Origin: Natranaeroarchaeum aerophilus
GTDB taxonomy: Archaea > Halobacteriota > Halobacteria > Halobacteriales > Natronoarchaeaceae
DNA: 64,000 nucleotides
Assembly (NCBI RefSeq): GCF_023638055.1
Contig: NZ_JAKRVY010000002.1
Location: 248,001-312,000, forward strand
Direction of reading: 5' to 3'
Made by a program: the position numbers and the translations under genes
The notes under the pieces: generated by a model
What the model was told of the DNA's origin: nothing
Databases searched by the model: none
Seen by the model: the letters and a program-made list of their open reading frames with translations, nothing else
In this document: in pieces, positions 51,727 to 59,812 of the stretch
How the letters are laid out: every line of letters starts with the position of its first letter
Position numbering within the stretch: the first letter of the stretch is position 1

Positions 51727-51774
51727 ATGGACATGCCGTCAGATCTCTCCGACTCGTGGGGGCGATATCGATGA
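51727..51774 (+). CDS. 15-codon leader ORF overlapping regulator start
   Basis: A short frame encoding MDMPSDLSDSWGRYR ends in a TGA that overlaps the ATG of the next gene (ATGA, 51771-51774). The TATA-like TTTTAA at 51696-51701 places the transcript start close to its ATG, so it could be translated as a leaderless ORF and couple to the regulator by termination-reinitiation. There is no homology I recognise. It may be a regulatory leader peptide, or just untranslated sequence. Confidence 0.4.
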   Translation: MDMPSDLSDSWGRYR

Positions 51775-52121
51775 GCGTCTCGACCGCCGAAGCGGAGCTA
51801 TCCGAAGAGGAGCGAGCGGGGCTCGAACTGGTCCGCGAGACGGGCGGGATCCACCAGAGCGATCTCTGGAAGGAACTGGATGTCTCCTCACGACAGGGAA
51901 GCCGGATCGTCGATTCACTCGCAGAAAAGGAGCTAGTCGACCGCGAGGAAACGGTCTACGAGGGACACAACACCTACTACGTCTCGCCGACTGCGATGGA
52001 TCTCGACTTCGCGCTGTTGATGGCGGGGGATATGCTCTCGCCGTTTATCGGCGAGGAGGAGATCGATTCACAGAGTGACGCCTTTTCGCAGTGGATGATG
52101 AACCTCGCCTACGAGGAGTAG
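51771..52121 (+). CDS. Winged-helix transcription regulator (MarR/Lrp-like)
   Basis: 116 residues from the ATG at 51771 (MSVSTAEAELSEEERAGLEL). An in-frame GTG at 51756 would add five residues. The winged helix is GLELVRETGGIHQSDLWKELD, SSRQGSRIVDSLAEKELVDREE and a wing YEGHNTYYVSPT. The C-terminus (FALLMAGDMLSPFIGEEE) is hydrophobic and could bind a ligand or dimerise. It overlaps a 15-codon upstream ORF by four bases. No regulated neighbour is obvious; the small tail-anchored protein gene follows 44 bp later with its own TATA box. Confidence 0.8.
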   Translation: MSVSTAEAELSEEERAGLELVRETGGIHQSDLWKELDVSSRQGSRIVDSLAEKELVDREETVYEGHNTYYVSPTAMDLDFALLMAGDMLSPFIGEEEIDSQSDAFSQWMMNLAYEE

Positions 52122-52135
52122 TCCGCGCTCGTAGC

Positions 52136-52143
52136 TTTATATT
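52136..52143 (+). promoter_or_regulatory. TATA box of small membrane protein gene
   Basis: TTTATATT centred 26-27 bp before the ATG at 52166, supporting that start and a leaderless transcript. Confidence 0.6.
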
Positions 52144-52165
52144 CTCTCGCGCTCTACTGACAGGT

Positions 52166-52375
52166 ATGGCGCTAGAACGATTACGCACCCCGTCGCTGTC
52201 GGGCAGTGAAACCGAAGAAGCCGAGGAAACCCAGACCGAACCGGACGAGAAAGACGAACAGGAATCGAGCGGATCACGATTTGGCAAACTCAAGAAGACG
52301 CTCGGTGTCGCGTTCGCTGCCGTTGTGACAGTCGTTACATTCAGAAGGCTCCGGAATCGCGGCGACGACGAGTAG
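52166..52375 (+). CDS. Small tail-anchored acidic protein (69 aa)
   Basis: 69 residues. An acidic, disordered N-terminal part (about 12-36, rich in E, T, D) is followed by a basic patch (GKLKKTLG) and one hydrophobic segment (VAFAAVVTVVTF, about 47-58) ending in RRLRNRGDDE. This N-cytoplasmic single-helix plan is shared with the 68-residue protein at 53403. No family recognised; the leaderless promoter supports that it is a real gene. Confidence 0.65.
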   Translation: MALERLRTPSLSGSETEEAEETQTEPDEKDEQESSGSRFGKLKKTLGVAFAAVVTVVTFRRLRNRGDDE

Positions 52376-52393
52376 CGGTTACCGCCCTGCGAA

Positions 52394-53296
52394 TCATTTT
52401 TGTAGATGTCCTATCAGTAGCTCCGTCACTGCCTCGGACTCCTCCTGATGGACCCAGTGGGTCGCCTCCGGAAAACGCTCGACGCGACCGTTCGAGCAGT
52501 ACTGGCGGCTCATCGGTGCGAGATCTGGAATCAGTGCGGTATCTCGTTCTCCCCAGATGATGAGCGTCGGGGCGTCGACCTGCTCGCTGCCGGACGTGCT
52601 CCCCGTGAGTAGATCCGTCGGGTGAAGTCCGGCCGCACGGTACCAGTTGATGAGACCGGACAGCGAGCCTGCGGTCCGCCAGCTCGCACGGTAGCGCTCC
52701 ATATCGACGGGTGAGAACGCGGTCGGTGAGCCGCTCTCCAGCAGGGCGTCGCTCAGCAGTCGGTACTCGTCGCGGGCGAGCGCCCATTCCGGAAGTCCCG
52801 GGAGCTGGAAGAAGAAGACGTACCAGCTCCGACGGAACTGTTCCACACTGGACCGCAGTGCTTCACGGAACGCGGCCGGATGCGGGACGTTGATGATACC
52901 AAGCCGGTGGACCACGGACGGATAATCGATCCCCAGCTCCCAGGCGACGATTGCCCCCCAGTCGTGGCCGATAACGTGCGCGGACTCTCGCCCCTCCGAC
53001 TCGATGAGCGCCCGGATATCCGCGGTGAGGTCATCGATCCGATAGGCATCGGTACCCCGTGGCGAGTCGCTCAGGTTGTAGCCGCGCTGGTCCGGGACGA
53101 CGACCCGATATCCGGCGTCGACGAGCGGCTCGATCTGCTCGCGCCAGCCGTACCAGAAATCCGGAAACCCGTGGAGCAAGACTACGAGCGGGTCCGCCGG
53201 ATCACCAGCAGCTACGACGTGCAGGTCGACACCGTTGACTGTTCGTGTCGTCGATTCGACGTCTGGAGCGTCGAGCAGGCTCGCGTCGGTTCGCAT
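52394..53296 (-). CDS. Epoxide hydrolase-like alpha/beta hydrolase
   Basis: 300 residues. VVLLHGFPDFWYGWREQIEPL (in segments about 38-58; HGFPDFWYGW is the HGxP oxyanion motif of epoxide hydrolases), nucleophile elbow HVIGHDWGAIVAWEL (about 107-121) with Asp in the nucleophile position, as in epoxide hydrolases and haloalkane dehalogenases, not Ser. The acid and base regions read IIWGERDTALIPD (about 233) and EATHWVHQEE (about 275). The cap contains Tyr residues expected to polarise the epoxide. It should hydrolyse epoxides; substrate unknown. Confidence 0.88.
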   Translation of the reverse strand: MRTDASLLDAPDVESTTRTVNGVDLHVVAAGDPADPLVVLLHGFPDFWYGWREQIEPLVDAGYRVVVPDQRGYNLSDSPRGTDAYRIDDLTADIRALIESEGRESAHVIGHDWGAIVAWELGIDYPSVVHRLGIINVPHPAAFREALRSSVEQFRRSWYVFFFQLPGLPEWALARDEYRLLSDALLESGSPTAFSPVDMERYRASWRTAGSLSGLINWYRAAGLHPTDLLTGSTSGSEQVDAPTLIIWGERDTALIPDLAPMSRQYCSNGRVERFPEATHWVHQEESEAVTELLIGHLQK

Positions 53297-53402
53297 AGCT
53301 CATACTTTGTGAATATCAATAAATGCGTTCGGATCGGTCCGGCGCTGGTAGGCGTGCTTAGCCGTCGCGCGGCTTAAGCCATCGGACCACATACCATCAG
53401 AC

Positions 53403-53609
53403 GTGATATCGAATACAGGCGTTCTCAGGCGATTTCTGGGCGCTGAAACGGACGAGACGGAAACCGAAGCGGCTGATGACGGTGAGGAGCGACCCCCACC
53501 GAAGCTCCGATCGAAACTCGGCCTGTTTCTCGCTCTCGTTGTTCTGACCGCGCTTGGGGAGGCGACGGTCCGGGGAATCCGAAAACAGCGACGAAAACGA
53601 GCGGCCTGA
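53403..53609 (+). CDS. Small tail-anchored acidic protein (68 aa)
   Basis: 68 residues from a GTG. It has an acidic linker (GAETDETETEAADDGEE, about 13-29), a basic patch (KLRSKLG) and a hydrophobic helix (LFLALVVLTALGEA, about 40-53) with a strongly basic tail (RGIRKQRRKRAA). The design resembles the protein at 52166, which lies on the far side of the hydrolase gene. A TTAAGC-like box at about 53374 is near the right distance for a promoter. It converges with gatA (2 bp gap). Function unknown. Confidence 0.62.
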   Translation: MISNTGVLRRFLGAETDETETEAADDGEERPPPKLRSKLGLFLALVVLTALGEATVRGIRKQRRKRAA

Positions 53610-53611
53610 GG

Positions 53612-54877
53612 TTAGTCCAGAGCCGATCCGGCGCGAATTATCTGTTCTTCGCCAAAGGCAGGCCCGACGAACTGGATCCCGACTGGCAGCCCGTCGACCT
53701 CGCCCGCCGGAACAGAGATTGCGGGGAGGTCGGCGAGGTTGACCGGTGTGGTGTTCGCATCGGCGAGGTACATCTTCAGCGGATCGTCGAGACTCTCGCC
53801 GAGCTCGAAGGGCGTGATCGGCATGGTCGGGCTGGCGAGGACGTCTGCCTCCGACAGTGCCTCGTCGAAGTCCTGTTTGACCCACGCCCGGGCGTCCTGG
53901 GCTTTCTTGTAGTACTTGTCCTGATAGCCCGCAGACAGAGCGAAGGTGCCAAGCAGGATGCGTCTTTTTACCTCGTCGCCAAAGCCCTCGCGTCGTGCCG
54001 CCGAGAACGCCTCGTTCCAGTTGCCGTCGAACCCGCCGGACTGGCCGTACCGGACGCCATCGAATCTGGCGAGGTTCGAGGAGGCTTCCGACATCGCGAT
54101 CACGTAGTACGCTTCCACGGCGTGCTTGACCGAGGGAAGGCTCACTTCATGATAGCGTGCGCCCTGCGCTTCGAGTTTGTCGATGGCACTCCAGAACTGC
54201 TCGACGACGCCCTCGTCGGCCCCCTCGACGAGTTCGGTCGGGACGCCGATCCGGAGTCCGTCGACATCGCCGTCAGCTGCGGCGGCGTAGTCGGTATCGG
54301 GTCGCTCCCGTGTTGTCGCGTCGTTGGGATCCTCGCCAGCGATGACATCGAGCAGTTCGGCGGCGCCCTCGACGCTCGGGGCGAGCGGGCCAACCTGTTC
54401 CAGACTGTTGCCGTAGGCGATCAGCCCGTACCGCGAGACCAGCCCGTATGTGGGCTTGATGCCGACGACGCCACAGAAGGCGGCGGGACAACGCACCGAG
54501 CCGCCAGTATCGGTTCCCAGCGCAAGGTCGGCCTCACCAGCGGCGACCGCGGCGGCAGAGCCGCCGGAGGAGCCACCGGGGACGTGACCCGGCGCGGCAG
54601 GGTTGTCGGTCGCGCCGAACGCGGAGGTTTCGGTCGTCGTCCCCATCCCGAACTCGTCCATGTTCGTCTTGCCGTTGATCGTCGCACCCGCCTCTTTGAG
54701 ACGTTCGACGACTGTCGCGTCGTAGGGCGGGACGTACTCGTCGAGCATCGCGGAGCCACAGGTCGTCCGGACGCCCTCGGTAGAGATGTTGTCCTTGACC
54801 GCGACGGTTTTTCCTGCAAGTTGCCCCTCACCCTCACCGTCGATCCGTTCTTCGGTAATGTAGACGTTCTCGGTCAT
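53612..54877 (-). CDS. gatA: Asp-tRNA(Asn)/Glu-tRNA(Gln) amidotransferase subunit A
   Basis: 421 residues, amidase-signature family. GKTVAVKDNISTEG (about 22-35) holds the catalytic Lys, and PGGSSGGSAAAVAAGEADLALGTDTGGSVR (in segments about 100-129) the cis-Ser and nucleophilic Ser, completing the Ser-cisSer-Lys triad. PITPFELGESLDDP and the ending VGIQFVGPAFGEEQIIRAG are typical. It makes ammonia from glutamine for GatB; in archaea GatCAB mainly forms Asn-tRNA. It overlaps gatC by four bases (ATGA). gatB is not in this window, so the complex is encoded at two loci. Confidence 0.95.
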   Translation of the reverse strand: MTENVYITEERIDGEGEGQLAGKTVAVKDNISTEGVRTTCGSAMLDEYVPPYDATVVERLKEAGATINGKTNMDEFGMGTTTETSAFGATDNPAAPGHVPGGSSGGSAAAVAAGEADLALGTDTGGSVRCPAAFCGVVGIKPTYGLVSRYGLIAYGNSLEQVGPLAPSVEGAAELLDVIAGEDPNDATTRERPDTDYAAAADGDVDGLRIGVPTELVEGADEGVVEQFWSAIDKLEAQGARYHEVSLPSVKHAVEAYYVIAMSEASSNLARFDGVRYGQSGGFDGNWNEAFSAARREGFGDEVKRRILLGTFALSAGYQDKYYKKAQDARAWVKQDFDEALSEADVLASPTMPITPFELGESLDDPLKMYLADANTTPVNLADLPAISVPAGEVDGLPVGIQFVGPAFGEEQIIRAGSALD

Positions 54878-55152
54878 GAGACGTTCGGACCCTTGAAGTA
54901 GCCGTCCTCACTCGATTCGGCGTTCGACAGCGCTTCCTCCTGTGTCAGACTTTCGCGCTCTTCGTCCGGTCGCATCACGTTTACCAGTTCGGCCTCCCGA
55001 TCGACCTCGGGCACGTCCTCGATCGTCTCGAAGTAGTCGAGGATGTCGGCGAACTGCTCGGCGAACTGGTCGACCTCGTCGTCGTCGAGATCGACCCGCG
55101 CGAGCTCCGCGACGTGACGGACGGTGTCGGGTCCGGCGGGATGGTCGCTCAT
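54874..55152 (-). CDS. gatC: Aspartyl/glutamyl-tRNA amidotransferase subunit C
   Basis: 92 residues from the ATG at 55152; the upstream 28 codons are unlike the family. VRHVAELARVDLDDDEVDQFAEQFADILDYFETI (in segments about 11-44) is the helical start of GatC, and VMRPDEERESLTQEEALSNA (about 58-78) the conserved belt that wraps around GatA. It stabilises the GatCAB complex. Coupled to gatA by a 4 bp overlap. It is divergent from the TFB gene. Confidence 0.95.
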   Translation of the reverse strand: MSDHPAGPDTVRHVAELARVDLDDDEVDQFAEQFADILDYFETIEDVPEVDREAELVNVMRPDEERESLTQEEALSNAESSEDGYFKGPNVS

Positions 55153-55242
55153 ACACGAGGTCACTGGTGGATCGGGAGTAAGGGTTTCGATCCGTCCACT
55201 TGGTCGTGCCGATCGGTCGTGCGCGGGTGTGTCCATACCGCG

Positions 55243-55275
55243 GTAGGTTTAAGTTGCTGACGTTGCAACAGAAGA
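55243..55275 (+). promoter_or_regulatory. TFB promoter with GTTGC palindrome
   Basis: A TATA-like GGTTTAAGTTG at about 55244-55254 is followed by GTTGC, TGAC and GTTGCAAC, a repeated and self-complementary TTGC/GCAA arrangement in the first 20 bases after the box. With the ATG at 55319 the leader would be about 45 nt. The palindrome may be a regulatory site. Confidence 0.35.
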
Positions 55276-55318
55276 TTGCATTACAGCGTTTTCCGCCCGC
55301 AGTCACCCCCCAAAAGCA

Positions 55319-56305
55319 ATGACTGACACTACGATTCGAGAGCACTCGAATACGCGCGAGCACGCGCGAAGACAGAAGAAAGAACAGACTAGAGAAGACG
55401 GCGAGGAACGACTGGACTGTCCGGAATGTGACGGTCAACTGGTCTCCGACGAGGAGCGCGGTGAGACCGTCTGTGTCGATTGTGGTCTCGTCGTCGACGA
55501 GGACGAGATCGACCGCGGCCCGGAGTGGCGTGCGTTCGACTCCAAAGAAAAGGACCAGAAGTCCCGCGTCGGCGCACCGACGACGAAGATGATGCACGAC
55601 GACGGACTGTCGACGAACATCGGCTGGCAGAACAAGGACGCCTATGGCCGGTCGCTCTCTTCCCGCCAGCGCGAGAAGATGGAGCGGCTTCGAACGTGGA
55701 ACGAACGGTTCCGAACCCGCGATGCAAAGGAACGCAATCTCAAGCAGGCGCTGGGCGAAATCGATCGGATGGCCAGCGCGCTGGGCCTGCCAAAGAGCGT
55801 CCGGGAGACGGCGAGTGTCATCTACCGGCGTGCGCTCGACGAGGATCTGCTCCCGGGCCGGTCGATCGAGGGCGTCGCGACCGCGTCGCTGTACGCCGCG
55901 GCCCGACAGGCTGGAACGCCACGCAGCCTCGACGAAATTAACGCAGTGAGTCGGGTCGATCGTTCCGAAGTCGCCAGGACGTACCGCTATATCGTCCGCG
56001 AACTCAACCTGGAGATCCAGCCCGCCGATCCCGAACAGTACGTCCCCCGGTTCGCATCGGATCTGGAGATCACGGAGGAAGCGGAACGGCGCGCCCGCGA
56101 CCTGCTCAAAACCGCCAAGAAAGAGGGGATCCACAGCGGCAAGAGCCCGGTCGGCCTCGCCGCCGCCGCCGTCTACGCCGCATCGCTTCTGGTCAACGAG
56201 AAAGTGACCCAGAACACGGTCAGCGAGGTGGCGAACATCTCCGAAGTGACGATCCGGAACCGGTATCACGAACTGCTCGAAGCCGACGGTCACGCCCCCG
56301 ACTGA
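55319..56305 (+). CDS. tfb: Transcription initiation factor IIB
   Basis: 328 residues. The zinc ribbon is complete: LDCPECDGQLVSDEERGETVCVDCGLVV (in segments about 38-65, four Cys), then a B-reader/linker (DRGPEWRAFDSKEKDQKSRVG) and two cyclin-like repeats (about 125-215 and 220-318), the second with the DNA-reading helix-turn-helix near SEVANISEVTIRNRYHEL. TFB binds TBP and the BRE and recruits RNA polymerase. Haloarchaea encode many TFB paralogues; this one's role cannot be told from sequence. The N-terminus (TNTRE/HARRQKKEQT) is longer and more basic than usual. Confidence 0.96.
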   Translation: MTDTTIREHSNTREHARRQKKEQTREDGEERLDCPECDGQLVSDEERGETVCVDCGLVVDEDEIDRGPEWRAFDSKEKDQKSRVGAPTTKMMHDDGLSTNIGWQNKDAYGRSLSSRQREKMERLRTWNERFRTRDAKERNLKQALGEIDRMASALGLPKSVRETASVIYRRALDEDLLPGRSIEGVATASLYAAARQAGTPRSLDEINAVSRVDRSEVARTYRYIVRELNLEIQPADPEQYVPRFASDLEITEEAERRARDLLKTAKKEGIHSGKSPVGLAAAAVYAASLLVNEKVTQNTVSEVANISEVTIRNRYHELLEADGHAPD

Positions 56306-56380
56306 GCGAGTTCGTCTTCTCCGCTGGTCTCCCGTGCCGAAAGCGACGGCTACAAACGGCACCTGCCCCAGGCGAGAGGT

Positions 56381-56851
56381 ATGGAGACCACTCGACACTT
56401 CGTTGCGACCGTCTTCGTGGTCCACGACGGCGCAACGGCGTTACACGAGCACGAAAAGCTGGACATGTGGCTCCCGCCGGGCGGGCACATCGATCGCGAC
56501 GAACTACCACATGAAGCGGCACTCAGAGAGCTCGAGGAGGAGACGGGGCTGGATGTCGAGCTGATCAGCGAGGCCGAGGGTGTGGAATCCGATACTGCTC
56601 GCCCCCTTCCACAACCCGAGCAGTTCAAGCTCGAAGACATCGACCGGCTCGACGGTGCGGTCGCCCACCAGCACATCGACTTCGTCTACTACGCCAGAGC
56701 GGCTGACCGGGTGATGAGTCCGGCTGAGGGGGAGGCCGGTTCACAGGCATGGGAGTGGTTCACCGAATCCGACCTCCGCGACCGTCGCGAGGAACTCGAA
56801 GCGGATGTCGTGGCGGCTGGGATCGACGCCATCGAGACTGTCGAAGAGTAG
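56381..56851 (+). CDS. Nudix hydrolase
   Basis: 156 residues. The Nudix box is perfect: GGHIDRDELPHEAALRELEEETGL (in segments about 31-54), with R-E-x-x-E-E for metal binding. The opening RHFVATVFVVHDGATALHEHEKLDMWLPP is typical of (d)NTP or ADP-ribose pyrophosphatases. It would cleave a nucleoside diphosphate linked to another moiety; substrate not known. Standing alone, 75 bp downstream of the TFB gene on the same strand. Confidence 0.92.
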   Translation: METTRHFVATVFVVHDGATALHEHEKLDMWLPPGGHIDRDELPHEAALRELEEETGLDVELISEAEGVESDTARPLPQPEQFKLEDIDRLDGAVAHQHIDFVYYARAADRVMSPAEGEAGSQAWEWFTESDLRDRREELEADVVAAGIDAIETVEE

Positions 56852-56882
56852 TCCACAACGCGAGCACGGAGGGGGATTTCCG

Positions 56883-57992
56883 CTACAGCGATACGTCGCC
56901 CGACCCCTCCGCCATCTCCAGGGTTCGTTTCGCGAGCCGTGGAACGCCCTCGCGCATCTTCGGATAGAGCGGGTCGGCGGCGTTGCCCTCCAGATGGCGG
57001 CGGAAGAACATCTCGCCGAGCGCGGCCATCTTGTAGGCGGCCAGTACCCGGTAGAATCGAAGATCCCCAGCCTCGATGCCACTTTGCTTCTCGTATCGGT
57101 CGATCAGCTCTCCCCGGGACAGATACCCCTCCTTTGCGGTAAAGGTCGGCATCAACTCGGGGATCGGCGGGTCGGGATCGGCGGGATCCTGCCAGAACAG
57201 AAGCAGGAGGCCGAGATCGGTCAGTGGGTCACCGAGTGTCGAAAGTTCCCAGTCGAAGACGGCGGTCAGTTCGGGTGGTGTCCCCTCCGCGAACATGAGA
57301 TTGTCGAGTTTAAAATCGCCGTGGACCAGCGTGTGCGGGTGCTCCTCGGGGGCGTGCTCGGTGAGCCACGACATGAGCTCGTACACTTCCGGTACTTCTC
57401 GCTCCTCGCCGGTGACGTCGAAGGCCCAGGTGAACTGCTCAGACCAGCGCCGGACCTGGCGCTCGGTAAAGCCTGCAGGATAACCGAAGTCGTCGAGACC
57501 GACCGCCGCAGGATCGACCGAATGAATCGCCGCGAGCGTGTCGATCACCTCCGTGCTCAGTTCGTTTCTGGCCGCCGGGGTCTGGAACCGCTCGGGCTCT
57601 TCCGTCCGGAGCACGTCGCCGTGCTGGCGCTCCATCAGGTAAAAGGCCGCGCCGAGAACGTCCTCGTCCTCACAGGCACGTACGGTCGTCGGAACCGGCA
57701 CCGGCGTCTCCTGTAACGCGTCCATGACCCGATACTCGCGGGTCACCTCGTGGGCCGTCTCGGCCGTCTCACCGGCAGGCGGGCGGCGGAGCACCAGCTC
57801 GCGGTCGCCCCACTCCACGAACAGCGTCTCGTTCGAGTGACCCTGCTCGTGACGCATCACGTCGAATCGCTCAGCGGAATCGAGCTCGTCCGTGAGATAG
57901 GCCGAGAGCGCGTCCTCGTCGACGATCCGGTCCAGATACTCCTCGCTCACGTTGATCCACCATCCACGAGTTTGTCGTTCATAGTTCTGCAT
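56883..57992 (-). CDS. ACAD10/11-like phosphotransferase
   Basis: 369 residues, aminoglycoside-phosphotransferase fold. HSNETLFVEWGDRELVLRRPP (about 53-73) holds the ATP-binding Lys/Arg strand, LVHGDFKLDNLMF (about 222-234) is the Brenner motif with catalytic Asp and the HGD-x-x-x-x-N pattern, and VFDWELSTLGDPLTDLG (about 246-262) contains the DWE metal motif. This subfamily is fused to an acyl-CoA dehydrogenase in human ACAD10/11, where it phosphorylates a 4-hydroxyacyl group. An acyl-CoA dehydrogenase gene is divergent from it (75 bp). An in-frame GTG at 57950 is an alternative start. Confidence 0.87.
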   Translation of the reverse strand: MQNYERQTRGWWINVSEEYLDRIVDEDALSAYLTDELDSAERFDVMRHEQGHSNETLFVEWGDRELVLRRPPAGETAETAHEVTREYRVMDALQETPVPVPTTVRACEDEDVLGAAFYLMERQHGDVLRTEEPERFQTPAARNELSTEVIDTLAAIHSVDPAAVGLDDFGYPAGFTERQVRRWSEQFTWAFDVTGEEREVPEVYELMSWLTEHAPEEHPHTLVHGDFKLDNLMFAEGTPPELTAVFDWELSTLGDPLTDLGLLLLFWQDPADPDPPIPELMPTFTAKEGYLSRGELIDRYEKQSGIEAGDLRFYRVLAAYKMAALGEMFFRRHLEGNAADPLYPKMREGVPRLAKRTLEMAEGSGDVSL

Positions 57993-58067
57993 TGTCGACC
58001 GTTATCAAATAGCTTGGGTGAGAGACCCCGGGAACACGCTTTTCACGGCTTACAATAATGAACGAAT

Positions 58068-59288
58068 ATGAAGTTCACGTACGATGACCCAAAGCGAGGG
58101 CGAGCGGTCGCCGAACGGACCCGCAAGTTCGTCGACGAGGTCGTCCTGCCGGTCGAACGCGAGTATCTCGGTCGTGGGCCAGTCCCCAGCGAGGAGATCG
58201 AACGCCTCCGCGATGCGGCGCGCGAGCGCGACCTCTACGCGCCGCAGGTCCCCGAGGAACACGGCGGGCTCGGACTGGACTTCCGAGAGATGCTTCCCGT
58301 ATTCGAGGCGGCGGGGCGCAGTTTGCTCGGCCCGGCCGCACTGCGCTGTTCCGCGCCCGACGAGGGGAACATCCACACCATCGAACTGGTGGGGACCGAC
58401 GACCAGAAAGAGCGCTGGCTCGACCCCCTCGTCGCCGCTGACGCCCACTCGGCGTTCTCGATGACCGAGCCGCCACAGGGCGGTGGCTCGGACCCGAAGA
58501 TGATTGCCACGACCGCCGAAAAAGACGGCGACGAGTGGGTGATCGACGGCCACAAGTGGTGGACCACCGGCGGGAGCGAGGCCGACGTGCTGATCGTGAT
58601 GGCGCGAACCGATCAGGACGCCCACCCGTACTCGGGCACCTCGATGTTTCTCGTCCCCACCGACGCCGAGGGGGTCGAGATCGTCCGCGATATCCCGCAT
58701 CTCGGCCCCGACCTCGTGGAGATCGGCCACGCCGAGGTCAAGTACCACGGCGTCCGCGTCCCCGAAGAGAACCTGCTGGGCGCAGAAAATGCCGGGTTCG
58801 CAATCGCCCAGCAACGCCTCGGCCCCGCACGGCTGACCCACTGCATGCGATTCCTCGGGATGGCCGATCGCGCGCTGGACATCGCGACGGCCTACGCCAG
58901 CGAGCGCGAGGCATTTGGCGAACCGCTCGCCGAGAAACAGGCGATCCGCTTCGACGTCGCAGAGCATCGGATCCAGCTCCACGCCGCCCGGACGATGGTC
59001 CGCCACGCCGCCGAGCGGATCCGACAGGGTGAGGACGCCCGGATCGAGGTGGCGATGTGCAAGACGTTCGCCGCGAACGCCACCCAGCAAGCGGTCGATT
59101 CGGCGCTCCAGTACTGCGGCGGGACGGGGATCAGTCGTGATCTGCCGCTCGCGGACTTCTACGAGAGCGTCCGCCAGTTCCGCATCATCGACGGCGCGGA
59201 CGAGGTCCACAAACGCTCCATCGCTCGCGAGGTGTTCGCGGACCCACCGATGGAGGAGTTGGAGACGATTACGCGGTTTGGAGAGTAG
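58068..59288 (+). CDS. Acyl-CoA dehydrogenase
   Basis: 406 residues, ACAD family flavoprotein. N-terminal helical domain with RTRKFVDEVVLPVEREYLG (about 18-36); the FAD/substrate strand AFSMTEPPQGGGSDPKMI (about 132-149); and the C-terminal helical domain with AYASEREAFGEPLAEKQAI, ALQYCGGTGISRDLPLAD (about 351-368) and RIIDGADEVHKRSIARE, where the Glu before V-H is in the usual catalytic region. It oxidises an acyl-CoA to the 2-enoyl-CoA with an electron-transfer flavoprotein as acceptor. With the divergent phosphotransferase it may handle 4-hydroxyacyl-CoA. Confidence 0.93.
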   Translation: MKFTYDDPKRGRAVAERTRKFVDEVVLPVEREYLGRGPVPSEEIERLRDAARERDLYAPQVPEEHGGLGLDFREMLPVFEAAGRSLLGPAALRCSAPDEGNIHTIELVGTDDQKERWLDPLVAADAHSAFSMTEPPQGGGSDPKMIATTAEKDGDEWVIDGHKWWTTGGSEADVLIVMARTDQDAHPYSGTSMFLVPTDAEGVEIVRDIPHLGPDLVEIGHAEVKYHGVRVPEENLLGAENAGFAIAQQRLGPARLTHCMRFLGMADRALDIATAYASEREAFGEPLAEKQAIRFDVAEHRIQLHAARTMVRHAAERIRQGEDARIEVAMCKTFAANATQQAVDSALQYCGGTGISRDLPLADFYESVRQFRIIDGADEVHKRSIAREVFADPPMEELETITRFGE

Positions 59289-59368
59289 TCGGAGACGTGT
59301 TGGGTTGCTTACGATTACAGAATGCAGTGCAAGATACAGGGTGTGTACATATCACTCATGAATGTCTA

Positions 59369-59812
59369 CTACGGTAACAGACCAGTATCTCGTTCTTTCA
59401 CGATTTCACTCCCAACGGGTGGTTCTTCGGCTACTCTGACGATAGCTGGAAGTTCCTCCTCGAAATGGACTATCACACGATACGATACCGCTTCATCAAC
59501 TTCTTCACATTCGTCTCTTCCATCATGCTGTCTAGTAAGTTCGATATGTAGCTTATCATCCTCTACATCATAGACTGGTTCTTCAAGATGTGCATCATAG
59601 CACATGTCTCCAGTTGAATACACACCACTCGCATATACTGCATTATCACTGAAACGTACTCTTGGATCGTCATCGGGTCTCTTATCAACGCCAACGCCGG
59701 TTTCAAATTCGACATTAGTAATTTCTGCAGCCCGGTTGAGGTTCCCAATACACCCAGACGCGCCAATAGAGATGGAGAGTCCAACGCCAGCAAGCAACTG
59801 CCTTCTGTTCAT
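59369..59812 (-). CDS. Putative Tat lipoprotein, unknown function
   Basis: 147 residues from the ATG at 59812. MNRRQLLAGVGLSISIGASGC is a twin-arginine signal with a lipobox Cys at about 21, so it is exported folded and lipid-anchored. The mature part is acidic, with VEFETGVGVDKRPDDDPRVRF (about 34) and a Cys pair (MCYDAHLEEP; RDECEEVDEA) that may form a disulfide. No family recognised. It lies in AT-richer DNA (59.3-60.1 kb) than its neighbours, suggesting recent arrival. Confidence 0.68.
   Translation of the reverse strand: MNRRQLLAGVGLSISIGASGCIGNLNRAAEITNVEFETGVGVDKRPDDDPRVRFSDNAVYASGVYSTGDMCYDAHLEEPVYDVEDDKLHIELTRQHDGRDECEEVDEAVSYRVIVHFEEELPAIVRVAEEPPVGSEIVKERDTGLLP

Noticed and set aside
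54908-56425. 505-codon minus-strand frame across the TFB gene and gatC
   Set aside because: It overlaps a clear TFB with complete zinc ribbon and lacks any domain signature.
58050-59210. 386-codon minus-strand frame opposite the acyl-CoA dehydrogenase
   Set aside because: Shadow of a well-conserved gene in high-GC DNA.
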